DNA of 44,165 nt from Spirochaetota bacterium (lineage in GTDB: Bacteria; Spirochaetota; UBA4802; UBA5550): assembly GCA_017999915.1 (NCBI GenBank), contig JAGNKX010000027.1, positions 1 through 44,165 of the forward strand, read 5' to 3'. The notes beneath the pieces are model-generated. The model saw only the letters and a program-made list of their open reading frames with translations. It ran no database searches and had not been told where the DNA came from. The translations under genes and the position numbers were made by a program. Positions 26,427 to 36,000 of the stretch are shown here, piece after piece; within the stretch, counting starts at the first letter, position 1, and the number at the start of each line of letters is the position of its first letter.

Positions 26427-26449
26427 AGAATAACCTAATGAGCTATTCT
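26427..26449. promoter_or_regulatory. Inverted repeat over the start region of the fatty-acid operon
   Basis: AGAATA (26427-26432) and TATTCT (26444-26449) are exact complements 11 nt apart, located just downstream of the -10 box of the minus-strand promoter at 26458-26486. It covers the likely transcription start, so it could be an operator or an early RNA hairpin. Confidence 0.35.
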
Positions 26450-26457
26450 ATAAAACT

Positions 26458-26486
26458 AATATATGGGTGAGGGTATAATTAGTCAA
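26458..26486 (-). promoter_or_regulatory. Sigma-70-type promoter of the fatty-acid oxidation cluster
   Basis: On the minus strand TTGACT (-35, plus positions 26481-26486) and TATATT (-10, 26458-26463) are separated by exactly 17 nt. It points at the acyl-CoA dehydrogenase gene, leaving a leader of roughly 215 nt. Confidence 0.7.
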
Positions 26487-26497
26487 GAAAAAAAGAG

Positions 26498-26507
26498 CGA
26501 ACGTTCG
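26498..26507. promoter_or_regulatory. Palindromic operator candidate CGAACGTTCG
   Basis: A perfect 10-bp palindrome is centred at 26502/26503, flanked by A- and T-rich arms that extend the symmetry. It lies 11 nt upstream of the -35 box of the fatty-acid promoter and about 155 nt before queF. The form resembles operators of TetR-type regulators, a class that often controls fatty-acid degradation, but no regulator gene is in the window. Confidence 0.45.
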
Positions 26508-26662
26508 TTATTTTTTATTTATGGATATCAGCTCCGCAGGGGGATATTTTTTCCTTGATTTCCCAGCTTCGGACCGATATCAATACTAAAAGCAGGATAG
26601 GGATGGGCTGAGGGTCCGACGCGCCGTCCCGGTGGCACAAACAATCGCGCGGGGTACCAACC

Positions 26663-27058
26663 ATGGCCGTTGCCGAAGGCAAAATATTCGAATTTGAAGA
26701 TGAAACCGGCATCCGGGCGGATTTCCTGGAAACCATCGATTATGGGGGAAATCCCCAGGAGATCACCTACGAAACAGACGAGTTCAGCGCGGTCTGCCCC
26801 TTTTCAGGGCTTCCCGATATCGGCAGGATCATTGTCGTTTATATTCCCGGTACCAAGCTCGTTGAATTGAAATCCCTAAAATACTATTTCGTATCCTTTC
26901 GTAACGTCGGCATCTACCAGGAAGCCGCGACCAACAGGATCTACAACGACCTGTACCGCTGCCTGGAGCCGAAGTATCTCATGGTCAGGACCGTGTACAA
27001 CGTCAGGGGAGGGATCCTCTCCACCTGCGTGATGGATTCGGAGAAGATGAAGCGCTGA
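26663..27058 (+). CDS. queF: NADPH-dependent 7-cyano-7-deazaguanine reductase (QueF)
   Basis: The 131-residue unimodular enzyme reduces the nitrile preQ0 to preQ1 in queuosine synthesis. Visible motifs are the catalytic Cys in [11 protein letters not shown], the QueF signature ELKSLKYYF, and the later [15 protein letters not shown] with the conserved Glu. Length fits the short (type I) family. The ATG at 26663 has only a weak GGGG upstream, yet the start is well placed for the family. No preQ1 riboswitch was recognised in 26508-26662. It is followed 33 nt later by the DUF2937 gene. Confidence 0.93.
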   Translation: MAVAEGKIFEFEDETGIRADFLETIDYGGNPQEITYETDEFSAVCPFSGLPDIGRIIVVYIPGTKLVELKSLKYYFVSFRNVGIYQEAATNRIYNDLYRCLEPKYLMVRTVYNVRGGILSTCVMDSEKMKR

Positions 27059-27091
27059 TGGATTTACGCGGAACAACAAGGGGGTTGGATC

Positions 27092-27661
27092 ATGCTTGAT
27101 AGAAACGCGATACTCCTCGCCCCGGTCAGGTTCGTCGATTCCCTCCTGGACCGGATCTGCGCGGCCCTGGGGGCCGTGGCCCTGGCCCAGTTTCCCCAGT
27201 TCTGCGCCCAGTACATCCAGCGCCTCGGCGGCCACGCGGACGAGGCGGCGCGCAACATCGAGAAGTACCGGGAGATCGCGAAGGAGACCGGGAAGAGCCT
27301 CTACCAGTACAGCCAGCACCTCCTGAATTCGAAGGACCCGGCGGTGTTCAAGACGGGCCAGAAGATAGCCGGCGACCTGGAGCGGTACAACCAGCTCGCC
27401 GCGGCCCTGAAAGAGCTGCAGAACGCGCCCTCGTATAAAAAGTTTATCGTGTTCATCCAGAATGTCGATCTCGACATCGCCCGGTCCACGCTGAGCAATT
27501 TTATCCCCGGCCTGCCGGTCACCGTGGAGGGGGCCGCCTATGCCGCGGCCGGTATCATCATAGGCATGATAGTCTATTTCTGCGTGAGCAGGCTCGTCAT
27601 CGTGGCGGTGAAAAAGATCGGGGGGAAGAAGAAGCCGGTGATGAACCCGATGGCACGATGA
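27092..27661 (+). CDS. DUF2937-family membrane protein
   Basis: The 189-residue product resembles the DUF2937 family: RFVDSLLDRICAALGAVALA followed by AQFPQFCAQYIQRLGGHADEA near the N-terminus, both family signatures (shown in part). A helical middle region and one hydrophobic helix near the C-terminus (about 150-172) follow, with a basic tail. Function is unknown. AAGGGGG lies 7 nt before the ATG. It follows queF in the same direction and precedes the AAA ATPase, from which it is separated by a GC-rich repeat pair at 27670-27766. Confidence 0.75.
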   Translation: MLDRNAILLAPVRFVDSLLDRICAALGAVALAQFPQFCAQYIQRLGGHADEAARNIEKYREIAKETGKSLYQYSQHLLNSKDPAVFKTGQKIAGDLERYNQLAAALKELQNAPSYKKFIVFIQNVDLDIARSTLSNFIPGLPVTVEGAAYAAAGIIIGMIVYFCVSRLVIVAVKKIGGKKKPVMNPMAR

Positions 27662-27669
27662 TGCTAAAT

Positions 27670-27766
27670 TCCCTCCCCCTTGAGGGGGGAGGGTGGGGTG
27701 GGGGTGACTAGATGAAAGGACACCCTCCCCCGGCCCCTCCCATCAAGGGAGGGGGGAATGCAGGGA
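27670..27766. repeat. GC-rich dispersed palindromic repeat, copies 3 and 4 in inverted orientation
   Basis: 27670-27706 reads as in copies 1 and 2 (C-rich arm, TTGA loop, G-rich arm, then GTGGGGGTGA). 27721-27766 carries a second, inverted copy starting CACCCTCCCCCGG. Together they form a composite imperfect palindrome of about 95 nt between the DUF2937 and AAA ATPase genes. It is probably a small mobile or REP-like sequence; no gene is in it. Confidence 0.65.
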
Positions 27767-27788
27767 ATAATTACACCCGAGGAAACCA

Positions 27789-29048
27789 TTGAACAAACCT
27801 GAAGAGATTCTCATACCCTATGACAAGATGAAGGAGCAGATCGAGAAGGAGCTCCTCTCCTATTACGACAAGGGGGACGCCGGGGACCTGGCCCCGCCCC
27901 GGATATCCTTCGAGAAGGGCGCCACCCTTATCGCCTTCGGGACCCATCCCATAACCTCCCCCGTGCTGGTGGACTTCCTCCTGGTGGTGAAGAAGTATCT
28001 CACCCACGTGCGGGTCCACTCCTTCGACAGCGGCTACTACGCCTTCCAGGCCCTTAACAGGAACATCTTCAAGACCGAGAACATACTGGACAATATCAAG
28101 GTGGAGTTCTTCGTGCTTTCCACGTCTTCCAAGGTGGAGATAACCAAGAAGGGGAACCTCTCCCAGGAAGAGGTGAACATGGTCATCGAGCTCTTCCAGC
28201 ACGCCCGCGCCGCGGTCCGGCAGGACCCGGCGCACCGCCTGCGGATGCTGGGGGCCTCCATCGTGGAGCCGGACAAGGACCTGGGCTGGGACTACATCGC
28301 CGGGTACGACGAGGTGAAGCGGAAGATACGGGAGTCGATCATCCTTCCCCTGAAGAATCCCGACATGTACGATTCCATCGCCCGGATGACGCGGAAAATC
28401 TTCGAGTCGAACCGCCCCCGGGCCATCCTCTTCGACGGCGCTCCCGGCGTGGGCAAGACCACGGCGGCGCGGATCATCGCCGGGGAGTCTGAGCTCCCCC
28501 TGGTCTACGTGCCCGTGGAATCGATCATGTCGAAGTGGTACGGCCAGTCCTCCCAGAACCTGTCCCAGGTCTTCGACGCCTGCGAGGACATGGGGGGCGC
28601 CATCATCTTCCTGGACGAGATCGATTCCCTGGCCGGCTCCCGGGACCAGAACATGTTCGAGGCCACGCGCCAGGTCCTGTCGGTGCTCCTGCGGCGTCTC
28701 GACGGCATCGATTCGGCCGCGACGACCATCACCATCGGGGCCACCAACCGGAAGGACGACCTGGACCACGCACTGATAAGCCGCTTCGACCAGACGATCC
28801 TTTTTCCCCTGCCGAACGCGGCTGAACGGTCCGCCATATTCGGGAACTACGCCAAGCACCTGGACGGGGATGAGTGCTCCCACCTGGGCGAGCGTAGCGA
28901 GGGCCTCTCCGGCCGCAACGTGAAGGATATCTGCGAATTCACGGAGCGGCGATGGGCCCGGAAGATCCTCATCAAGAAGAGCGAGCCGACGCCGCCTCCC
29001 TTCGATTTCTACCGGCAGTCGCTGCGGATCTGGAAGGAGACGAAGTGA
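27789..29048 (+). CDS. AAA-family ATPase with unrecognised N-terminal domain
   Basis: The 419-residue product starts at a TTG (27789) with GAGG 6 nt upstream. Residues 1-165 form an N-terminal domain I do not recognise. The C-terminal classical AAA module has Walker A GAPGVGKT (Lys223), pore-loop-like SKWYGQSSQNL, Walker B IIFLDEID (near 275), and sensor GATN. An arginine-finger region with RFDQTILFPLP follows. It is closer to the spastin/VPS4/FtsH type than to AAA+ helicase loaders. It probably forms a hexamer that remodels proteins; its partner is unknown, and the DUF2937 membrane protein just before it is a candidate. Confidence 0.88.
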   Translation: MNKPEEILIPYDKMKEQIEKELLSYYDKGDAGDLAPPRISFEKGATLIAFGTHPITSPVLVDFLLVVKKYLTHVRVHSFDSGYYAFQALNRNIFKTENILDNIKVEFFVLSTSSKVEITKKGNLSQEEVNMVIELFQHARAAVRQDPAHRLRMLGASIVEPDKDLGWDYIAGYDEVKRKIRESIILPLKNPDMYDSIARMTRKIFESNRPRAILFDGAPGVGKTTAARIIAGESELPLVYVPVESIMSKWYGQSSQNLSQVFDACEDMGGAIIFLDEIDSLAGSRDQNMFEATRQVLSVLLRRLDGIDSAATTITIGATNRKDDLDHALISRFDQTILFPLPNAAERSAIFGNYAKHLDGDECSHLGERSEGLSGRNVKDICEFTERRWARKILIKKSEPTPPPFDFYRQSLRIWKETK

Positions 29049-29137
29049 TCGATCGGGGAAAAGGTTCCTGCAGACCTTGGGGCATGTGGGTTTATATCTG
29101 ATTGCGGAATTATAATAACACCATAGGAGAAAAATCA

Positions 29138-29437
29138 ATGAAATCATCCTTGCTGATGACCGGCATAGCCATCGCCGGGTTTCTGGCCATGTCAGTGTTT
29201 ACCTTCGCTGATCAAAAGCTCTCGGAGCATGAGGAGAACTTCGTTAAAAAATGCACGGCCGAATGCGGAAAACTGAAGAGAGCGGACTGCGGGGATATCC
29301 GCGGGCAGCTCGTGAAATTCGTCACCGCCACTTCGCTCATGGGCGAAAATAATCCCCTGGCCTTTGAGGACATGAATTCGGCCGGGAACAGGCTGGCTGA
29401 TATGTGTCCCCAGGCCATGGCCAATCGGAGTTTCTAG
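29138..29437 (+). CDS. Small secreted protein with four cysteines
   Basis: The 99-residue product starts MKSSLLMTGIAIAGFLAM and has a signal peptide ending near TFA; the mature part is about 75 residues with four Cys (KKCTAECGKL, ADCG and DMCPQ), which suggests disulfides in the periplasm. An AGGAG site lies about 8 nt upstream. An in-frame ATG-type start at 29102 is rejected because it would precede the signal peptide. A perfect -10-like TATAAT at 29111-29116 lies shortly upstream, but no matching -35 was found. Function unknown. Confidence 0.72.
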   Translation: MKSSLLMTGIAIAGFLAMSVFTFADQKLSEHEENFVKKCTAECGKLKRADCGDIRGQLVKFVTATSLMGENNPLAFEDMNSAGNRLADMCPQAMANRSF

Positions 29438-29446
29438 TGCGACGGG

Positions 29447-30259
29447 ATGATGGGAGATCCCATTACGTCGATCGATGACTCCCGCCTGGACGTTTTCCGC
29501 AACGTGCGGGACCGTGATTTAAGATCCGAGGGGATCATGATCGTCGAGGGACATCACTGCGTGGAGCGGTGCGTCGCCGCCGGTTTTGATGTCCTGTCCG
29601 TCCTCTGTGAAAACGGCCGCCATGCGGGGCCCCTGGCGGACCAAGTCCGCATTCCGGTCTACGGCGTCGGCCGCGATGTCATGGAGCGGGTCGCCGGGTA
29701 CGGGTTCCACCGGGGCATCATGGCCGCGGCCCGCAGGCCCGCGGCTCTTGCCGCCAATGAATTCATTTCAACGTTATCCGTGGAGTGTCCCCTCGGCATC
29801 GTCTGTGTCGACCGCTGCGCCTCAGGGGAAAACCTCGGCAGCATCGTGAGGAGCGCCCATGCCTTCGGGTACGGCGCGGTCATTGCATCGGCCTCGGCCG
29901 ATCCCTTCAGCAGGCGCGTGATCCGCGTATCCGCGGGGAGCGTCTTCTCGGTTCCGGTCATCGAGGCTGAGGACATGGGGGAAGTCGTCCAGGCGCTAAA
30001 GCGCGTCGCCCGGTGCCGGGTCTATGCGGCGGTCACGGACCCTTCAAGCGCCGCCTTTGACGCGTGCCCCGTGGCGCGGCGCCGGGCCGTGCTCCTGGGC
30101 AGCGAAGGGTCCGGCCTCTCCGGGGACCTCGCCGCCCTGTGCGACGAGGCGGTCCATGTGCCGATGAGCGGCGCCATCGACTCGCTCAACCTCGCCGTGG
30201 CCGCGGGGATCATATTGCAGAGATTCGGCATTAATTCCCCTGGTTCTCCGAGATGGTGA
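29447..30259 (+). CDS. SpoU-family (TrmH-type) RNA 2'-O-methyltransferase
   Basis: The 270-residue product has the three SpoU motifs: ENLGSIVRSAHAFG (motif 1), VLLGSEGSGLS (motif 2) and MSGAIDSLNLAVAAGIIL (motif 3). These build the knotted SAM site. An N-terminal domain of about 110 residues resembles the substrate-binding domain of TrmH/RlmB relatives. The rRNA or tRNA target is not predictable. The first two codons are both ATG (29447 and 29450). Its 3' end overlaps the convergent WG-repeat gene by 29 nt. Confidence 0.92.
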   Translation: MMGDPITSIDDSRLDVFRNVRDRDLRSEGIMIVEGHHCVERCVAAGFDVLSVLCENGRHAGPLADQVRIPVYGVGRDVMERVAGYGFHRGIMAAARRPAALAANEFISTLSVECPLGIVCVDRCASGENLGSIVRSAHAFGYGAVIASASADPFSRRVIRVSAGSVFSVPVIEAEDMGEVVQALKRVARCRVYAAVTDPSSAAFDACPVARRRAVLLGSEGSGLSGDLAALCDEAVHVPMSGAIDSLNLAVAAGIILQRFGINSPGSPRW

Positions 30260-32702
30260 ATTCCTTGGTGAAGACACCGTCGGTTGAGAACTGCTCATGG
30301 TTGCGGCAGCGGGCATAGACGCGGAATTTGAGCTTGTCCCCGGGCTTGTAGCGCAGGCCCGCCGTGCCGCAGTTCGATTTCGGGTTCCATTTCACCGTGT
30401 TCCCCTCCCGGGGGAAGTTGCTCCCTTTCTGCACGTTGTTCAGGAAGGGCTGGAACATCCAGAGCTCTCCCTCGCCGCTGGAACAGCGGCCTCCCCTGGC
30501 GCGGATCGTCACCGTGTCGTCGAGGTTGCAGGGGATTTCGTCGTCCCTCGGATCATAATCGAAGCCGGTGATCTTCTCTATGTAGGGATCCGGGTCCTTG
30601 ACCGTTACGTAGGTTATTTTTTCGGGACCGTCGGCGGAGACCTGTCCTGTCCTCGAGTTGCGCGCCATGACGAAGACAGTGGTTTTCACATTGTCGCCCT
30701 TCATGAATTTTTGCACCGGGTACTCGAATTCGTTGCTTCCGAGCCACTCGGTCTCCCGGGGGGCGTGGCCCTCGAATTCGAAGCGGAACCTGTACTGGGC
30801 CGGGAAGTCGACCTTTGACGCCGTGAGCTTCGCAGTGGCGCTCGCCGGCACGGGTTTCGACGTGTCTATGTTGATTTTCAGGTGGTCCGGCGGATAGCAT
30901 TTCTTGGCGCTGCCGCAGTCCTCCTGTGGATTGACCCAGAAGCCGGTCAATCCCACGGGGCCGCCGAATATGATCTGGGCCCAGGTCCAGGTGAGTTTCA
31001 CGCCGCATCCCCGGTTTTCAGCCTTCACGCGGGCGTTCTGCAACACGATGATGGCGGCCATGACATAGCAGATCGGTTCCAGGATCTCCGACATGAACCC
31101 GATAAAGTGCACCATGTGCTCGGTCAGTTCCAGCACGGTCTCGAGGATCCACATGTAATCCTCGCCGACGAAAAGGTAGAGGAACCATATGGAGGAATCC
31201 CACTTTGACTCGCCGTGGTCGCTTCCCCCGGAGCGCGGCTGTTTTTTCCGGCCCTCCGGGAGCAGCGTCTTTCCCTTCAGGGAGATGAGCACCCTCAGGT
31301 CGCCGCTTTTCACATAGGTGTCGAAGACGCCGGATTTTTCCACGAAGAACCAGAAGTCCCGGTCGTTCATGGCGGCGACGCCCCGCGAGAGCGCCTCGGT
31401 GAGGTGTCCATTGACAGTGGCTCCGGGTCCCTTCCGGGCAGCCGTCACCAGTGCCCGCATCATGCTCTCCTCGCCGGTGTTCGGGTGGCGGCCGGCGTAT
31501 TCGTCTGTTACGGCCATGGCGCCGTCAAAGTCACCGAGGCCGCAGAGGACCTGGGCCTTGAACAGGTAGGCCCTCCTGCCGTGGCTTTTGCCGATTTCAT
31601 CATCGAGAAGGTTCACTGCCTTTCGCAGATATTCCCGCGCCTGGTCAGCCTTACCCTGGTGCCTCAGCACCCCTGCCATGAGGATGTTCAGCTTTATCTC
31701 GTCGATACCCGACGGTCCCGATGTTGTGGGCCCTTTCGGCCGGACCGGGTCGTTCGTGTTTCTCACCGCGGTCCTGAGGTCGCGCAGGGCCCCTGTCCGC
31801 TTTCCGTCCCTATCGATGAAGCCGCCCCGGCCGTCCTCCACCACGAGGACCAGGTCGTCGTGAAAATCATCGGCGAAGGAGAACCGGTTCTGTACGGCAA
31901 AGCCGCCCTTGTGATCAAGGTAGCCCCACAGCCCGTCCTTCTTCACGGCCGCGCGGCCGCGGTAGAACGGGTCCGCCGCCTGGAACTGTGGATTGATCGC
32001 GTTTTTGCCGTTCTTGCCGATGTAGCCCCAGAGGGTGTCGATCTTCACCGGCGCCAGGCCCGTGTCCCTGTCGAAGTTGCCCGCTCCGTCGAATTGAGGC
32101 TGTATGATCATAGCGTTCCGCTGGTTGATATATCCCCAGGCATCGTCGCTCTTATCGGTCCGCACCGGCGCGAGACCTGCGCAGAAGTCCCCGGTATCGC
32201 GGTAGGTCGGGTTTATTTCTATCTTTCCCTTCTTTTGTATGAAGCCCCATCTGCCGCCGATCATCACGGCGGCGCGGCCCTCGGAAAAGGACCGGGCCCC
32301 TTCGAATTGCGGCGCAATGGCGAAGTCCCCGCGCCGGTTGATGAAGCCCCAGGATCCCTTCACCCGCACCGCTGCCAGGTCCTCGGAAAAGTCCCGGGCT
32401 TCGTCGAACCGGGGATTGATCTCCATGCGGCCGCTCCGGCTGATATATCCCCACATGGCGACAAGCTTCACCGCAGCCAGGCCCTGGGAAAAGGGGGATA
32501 CCAGGGCGAACTGCGGGGGCACCGCCACCCTGCCGTGACGGTCCGCGAATCCCCATTTTCCCTTAATTTCGTATCCAGCCAGTCCCTCGGAAAAGGTCAT
32601 GGCGTCCTGGATGTCATCGGTGGTGACTCTGGCCTGCCGGACGCATCCGGCTGCGATGATCAGAAAGAGAATGCCTGCATTACCGATCCATTTAATTATC
32701 AT
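30231..32702 (-). CDS. WG-repeat lipoprotein
   Basis: From the ATG at 32702 the 823-residue product has a lipoprotein signal (IIAAGC) and, over about 35-330, a run of seven or more WG (KWG) repeats of the form GxWGFIxxxGxxxIxPQFxxA. This repeat is common in spirochaetal surface proteins. A short TPR-like region follows (about 340-400; HQGKADQAREYLRKAVNLL). A hydrophobic segment near 530-590 contains predicted membrane helices, and the C-terminal part is beta-rich. GGAGG lies 8 nt before the ATG; a longer start at 32798 is rejected because it buries the signal. Probably cell-surface or periplasmic; function unknown. Confidence 0.82.
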   Translation of the reverse strand: MIIKWIGNAGILFLIIAAGCVRQARVTTDDIQDAMTFSEGLAGYEIKGKWGFADRHGRVAVPPQFALVSPFSQGLAAVKLVAMWGYISRSGRMEINPRFDEARDFSEDLAAVRVKGSWGFINRRGDFAIAPQFEGARSFSEGRAAVMIGGRWGFIQKKGKIEINPTYRDTGDFCAGLAPVRTDKSDDAWGYINQRNAMIIQPQFDGAGNFDRDTGLAPVKIDTLWGYIGKNGKNAINPQFQAADPFYRGRAAVKKDGLWGYLDHKGGFAVQNRFSFADDFHDDLVLVVEDGRGGFIDRDGKRTGALRDLRTAVRNTNDPVRPKGPTTSGPSGIDEIKLNILMAGVLRHQGKADQAREYLRKAVNLLDDEIGKSHGRRAYLFKAQVLCGLGDFDGAMAVTDEYAGRHPNTGEESMMRALVTAARKGPGATVNGHLTEALSRGVAAMNDRDFWFFVEKSGVFDTYVKSGDLRVLISLKGKTLLPEGRKKQPRSGGSDHGESKWDSSIWFLYLFVGEDYMWILETVLELTEHMVHFIGFMSEILEPICYVMAAIIVLQNARVKAENRGCGVKLTWTWAQIIFGGPVGLTGFWVNPQEDCGSAKKCYPPDHLKINIDTSKPVPASATAKLTASKVDFPAQYRFRFEFEGHAPRETEWLGSNEFEYPVQKFMKGDNVKTTVFVMARNSRTGQVSADGPEKITYVTVKDPDPYIEKITGFDYDPRDDEIPCNLDDTVTIRARGGRCSSGEGELWMFQPFLNNVQKGSNFPREGNTVKWNPKSNCGTAGLRYKPGDKLKFRVYARCRNHEQFSTDGVFTKEFTISENQGN

Positions 32703-33037
32703 CGAAAAACCTCCCTGGGTATCGCGGCTGCGGCACGGGCGTATATGATATAGTCGATGGACAGATCTTTCCATCGACTGATACTCAATGGCTGTCATGG
32801 TCGCCCGTAACAGTATACATAACGTACCATACCCCGGCGGAATGGTAAAGTGGAGGGAGTCCTTTATTGTGGTAGGATTGGAAACGAATCACCTGTCGGG
32901 TTTTGTCTTACATGAGGAAGCTGACTCTCACCGCTGAATCATTTTTTGTATTGACGGGCGGTTCGATGGCACTACAATGAAGACGAGGATTCGAGACAGC
33001 GCTTTCATTGCGACATATTCCTTCGAGGTATCGATAC

Positions 33038-36000
33038 GTGGAACCAGTCATCGCCAGCAGCCTCTGCCGCTTCCGCATCACCGACGAGCACCTTATTACC
33101 GACAAAATAGTCAAGGAGCATATAGCCAGGGCCTTTGCGGAAAACCGCTGCTACGAGTTTTACCTCGACCGCGACGTGGTGGGGAGCATCCGCGCCGGGG
33201 AGCCCGTGGAGCTGTACCGGGAGCGCTTCATCGACATGCGCAACAGCGCCTTCGATATCGTCTCGAAGGGGGACCAGACCGTGCGCGGACGGCTCATGAG
33301 CGACATCCGTCTCTCATCGCGGCTCATCACTTCCTTCGTCTTCGCGCACCGGGCGACGGCCGAGGCGGACTTTGATACCATCATGGCGCGGCGCTTCGTC
33401 ATCGTGAAGGAATTGCCGGGCGTTCCCACCATATTCCATATCTCCCCCGAGACCACGGTGATATCCCACGTGGGGCAGGGGCCGCCCTGGACCGAAATCC
33501 CAACCATTTACCTGGGCCTGAAAATCTTCGACGCCCTCACGGCGGAGCAGAAGCGCGGCGCCGGAGTGAAGCTCTTCGGCGCCTTCAAGCTCCTCCTCAT
33601 GATCGAGGAGCGGGCCATCCAGACCGGTTACAACCACTCGGTGGTATATCCGCCGGCGGTGTCCCGCTCCCTGAATTTCCTGGTGGACGAGACCCTGCGG
33701 AATGCCCAGCAGTTCGAGATCGAGGAGGCCCCGGGGGAGGTCGTCGAGAAGCGGGTCCGGAAGTTCAGCGAGGCGAGCCGGGCCAAGTACCTGCGCGAGC
33801 TGGACGCCCGGGTTCACGGCGACATATTGAACTTCCACTACGAGCGGAACCTGGAGGCGGTGAAGTCCCTGGAGCGCCTGGCCCGCCGATACAAGATGGC
33901 CGGAGATGCCGCCTCCCTCCGCGAGATCGTGCGGCTCCTGGTGGCGGCGTCGGGCCACGACATCCACGAAATCAGGAACAGGGCGAACATCGTCCTGGAG
34001 AGGATATTCGCGCCCAAGGAGTTCGACGCGCCCCTGGCCACGCGCTTTGCCAATGTCCCGGTGGGACAGGCCTACCGCTTCACCTTTGAAATACCGGGCG
34101 CCCCGGTCATGTACCACCTGCGGATCTACCGGAACAGCACCGGCGAGAATATCTTCCTCGAGAAGGACATCGATTGTATCGAGATACCCCTGGTCCACGA
34201 GGGCGGGGAGCAGTACGCGGCGGAATACATCTTTGACCGGTACGGTCATTATGATTTTACCGTGATTTTGAAGAAGAGAAAGAACGCCGCCTGGGTGACC
34301 CTGCCGGGCCTGTCGGGAAGGATCAACGCCATGCCGGACATCAGGGGCGAGATCATCCTCGAAATTTTTGCGGATATCCACGGCCATACCAGGACCTACT
34401 GGACCGACGGGAACGGCCACCCGGGCCTGGTCTACAACGAGAACGGCGAGGTGATACGCCTGGGCAGGTTCGCCGACGTCACGGCGCACCTGGAGGACAT
34501 CAAGAAGACGTACAGCGTGACCACGATCTACCTTCTGGGTGTGCAGAAGCGGGGGCGCAACCACGATGACTGGGCCCCGAACGCCACATCGCCGTCGCCC
34601 TTCTCGCCCATGAGCCTGGTCGACATCGAGCCGGCCCTGGGCGGTGAAGAGGAGCTGAAGGAGCTCATCGGGAAATGCCACCGCATGGATATCAAGGTCA
34701 TCGTGGATATCATCCCCCACATCAATCGCTCCAGCGATCACCTGTCCGACGCCTTCGCGGTCAGGACCTACGACGACGGCGGGAACCTGGTGGTGCGCGC
34801 CTCCACGGACGGGCGCTACGGCTCCTGGAACGACGGCAAGCTGCTGAATTACCGCATGTTCGAGGTGTGGGAGTGGCTCTCGGATTCCATCACCTCCCTT
34901 GTCGAGCGGTTCGATATAGACGGGATACGGTTCGACTCGGCCCACGCCGTCCCCATCATGATGAAGAAGAACAACTTCCCCTTCGTGTTCGAGCGGAAGC
35001 GGGAGCTCGCGGAGATGGTGGAGGGGACCATCATCGTCAACGACCGCGAGGACGACCATTACGTCACGACCGGGTACTACGACTCCGCCTGCCGGGACCT
35101 CATCGCCGTGCCGCTCCATTTCTTCCTCATGCTGAACGTGGAGAAGAAGATGAGGCAGCTGAAGAAAGAGTTCTTCATCAACGTGGCGGAATGCTACTGG
35201 GGCCACGAGCGCTTCCTCACCCGCACGGGCCTCATTCCGTACAACTCCTCGCTCTTCAAGATCTGCGAGAACATCATCCACGGGAAGACGGACGTGCGCG
35301 AGATATACCATATCTACGACAGCTACTTCCCATCCGCCCTCCCGGAGGGGACTGAGATGCTGGGTATCCTGGGAAACCACGACGAGCGCAGGGCCCTCAA
35401 CACCTTCGGGCACCGGGGCCTCCGCGCCGCCGTGGGACTCACCTGCTTCATGAGCAGCGCCATCATGGACTACGAGGGGAGCGCCGAGGGCGAGGGATGG
35501 AAGGTCTACCTGGACAACATCTACGTCAACTGGAACCAGTTCGAGTACGCGGCGCACCGGAGCCTGCAGCCCTTCTACGGCGAGTGGTACAGGTTCCACC
35601 GCGAGGAGCGGGGAAAGGGATATCTCATCTGGGCCAACAACACCATGGTGGCGGCCGCGGCGAAGTTCGTGGGAGAGGAGATCTGGCTCGGTGTGTTCAA
35701 TTTCGCCGACGCGAACCAGAACGCATCCCTCCAGTTCGACAGCCCGGTCCTGCCGATACCGCGGGACCGGTGCTACCGCCTGAGCGATCCCCTCTACTCG
35801 AACCTGACGGGCCATTATAACTACTACACGGGACGGGAGCTCGCCATATCACACGTTAACACCGTGGTCTCCTTCACCGAGCGGGTGAAGCTCCTGAGGC
35901 TGGAACCGGTTGACCCGGCCGAATACTACCACGACTTCCTGAGGGATTCCTTCTTCAGGCTCTGCCAGATGTCCAATGTGCAGCAGATACAGAGCAATTT

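Noticed and set aside
26508-26662. PreQ1 riboswitch upstream of queF
   Set aside because: I looked for the small pseudoknot with its A-rich tail and found no convincing match.
31215-32753. Long plus-strand open frame opposite the WG-repeat gene
   Set aside because: The minus strand shows repeated WG motifs and a lipoprotein signal; the plus frame has no recognisable feature.
33314-35815. Long minus-strand open frame (833 codons) inside the GH13-GT5 gene
   Set aside because: It is antisense to a gene with clear enzymatic motifs; its product has low-complexity composition and no domain. GC-rich codon use opens such frames by chance.
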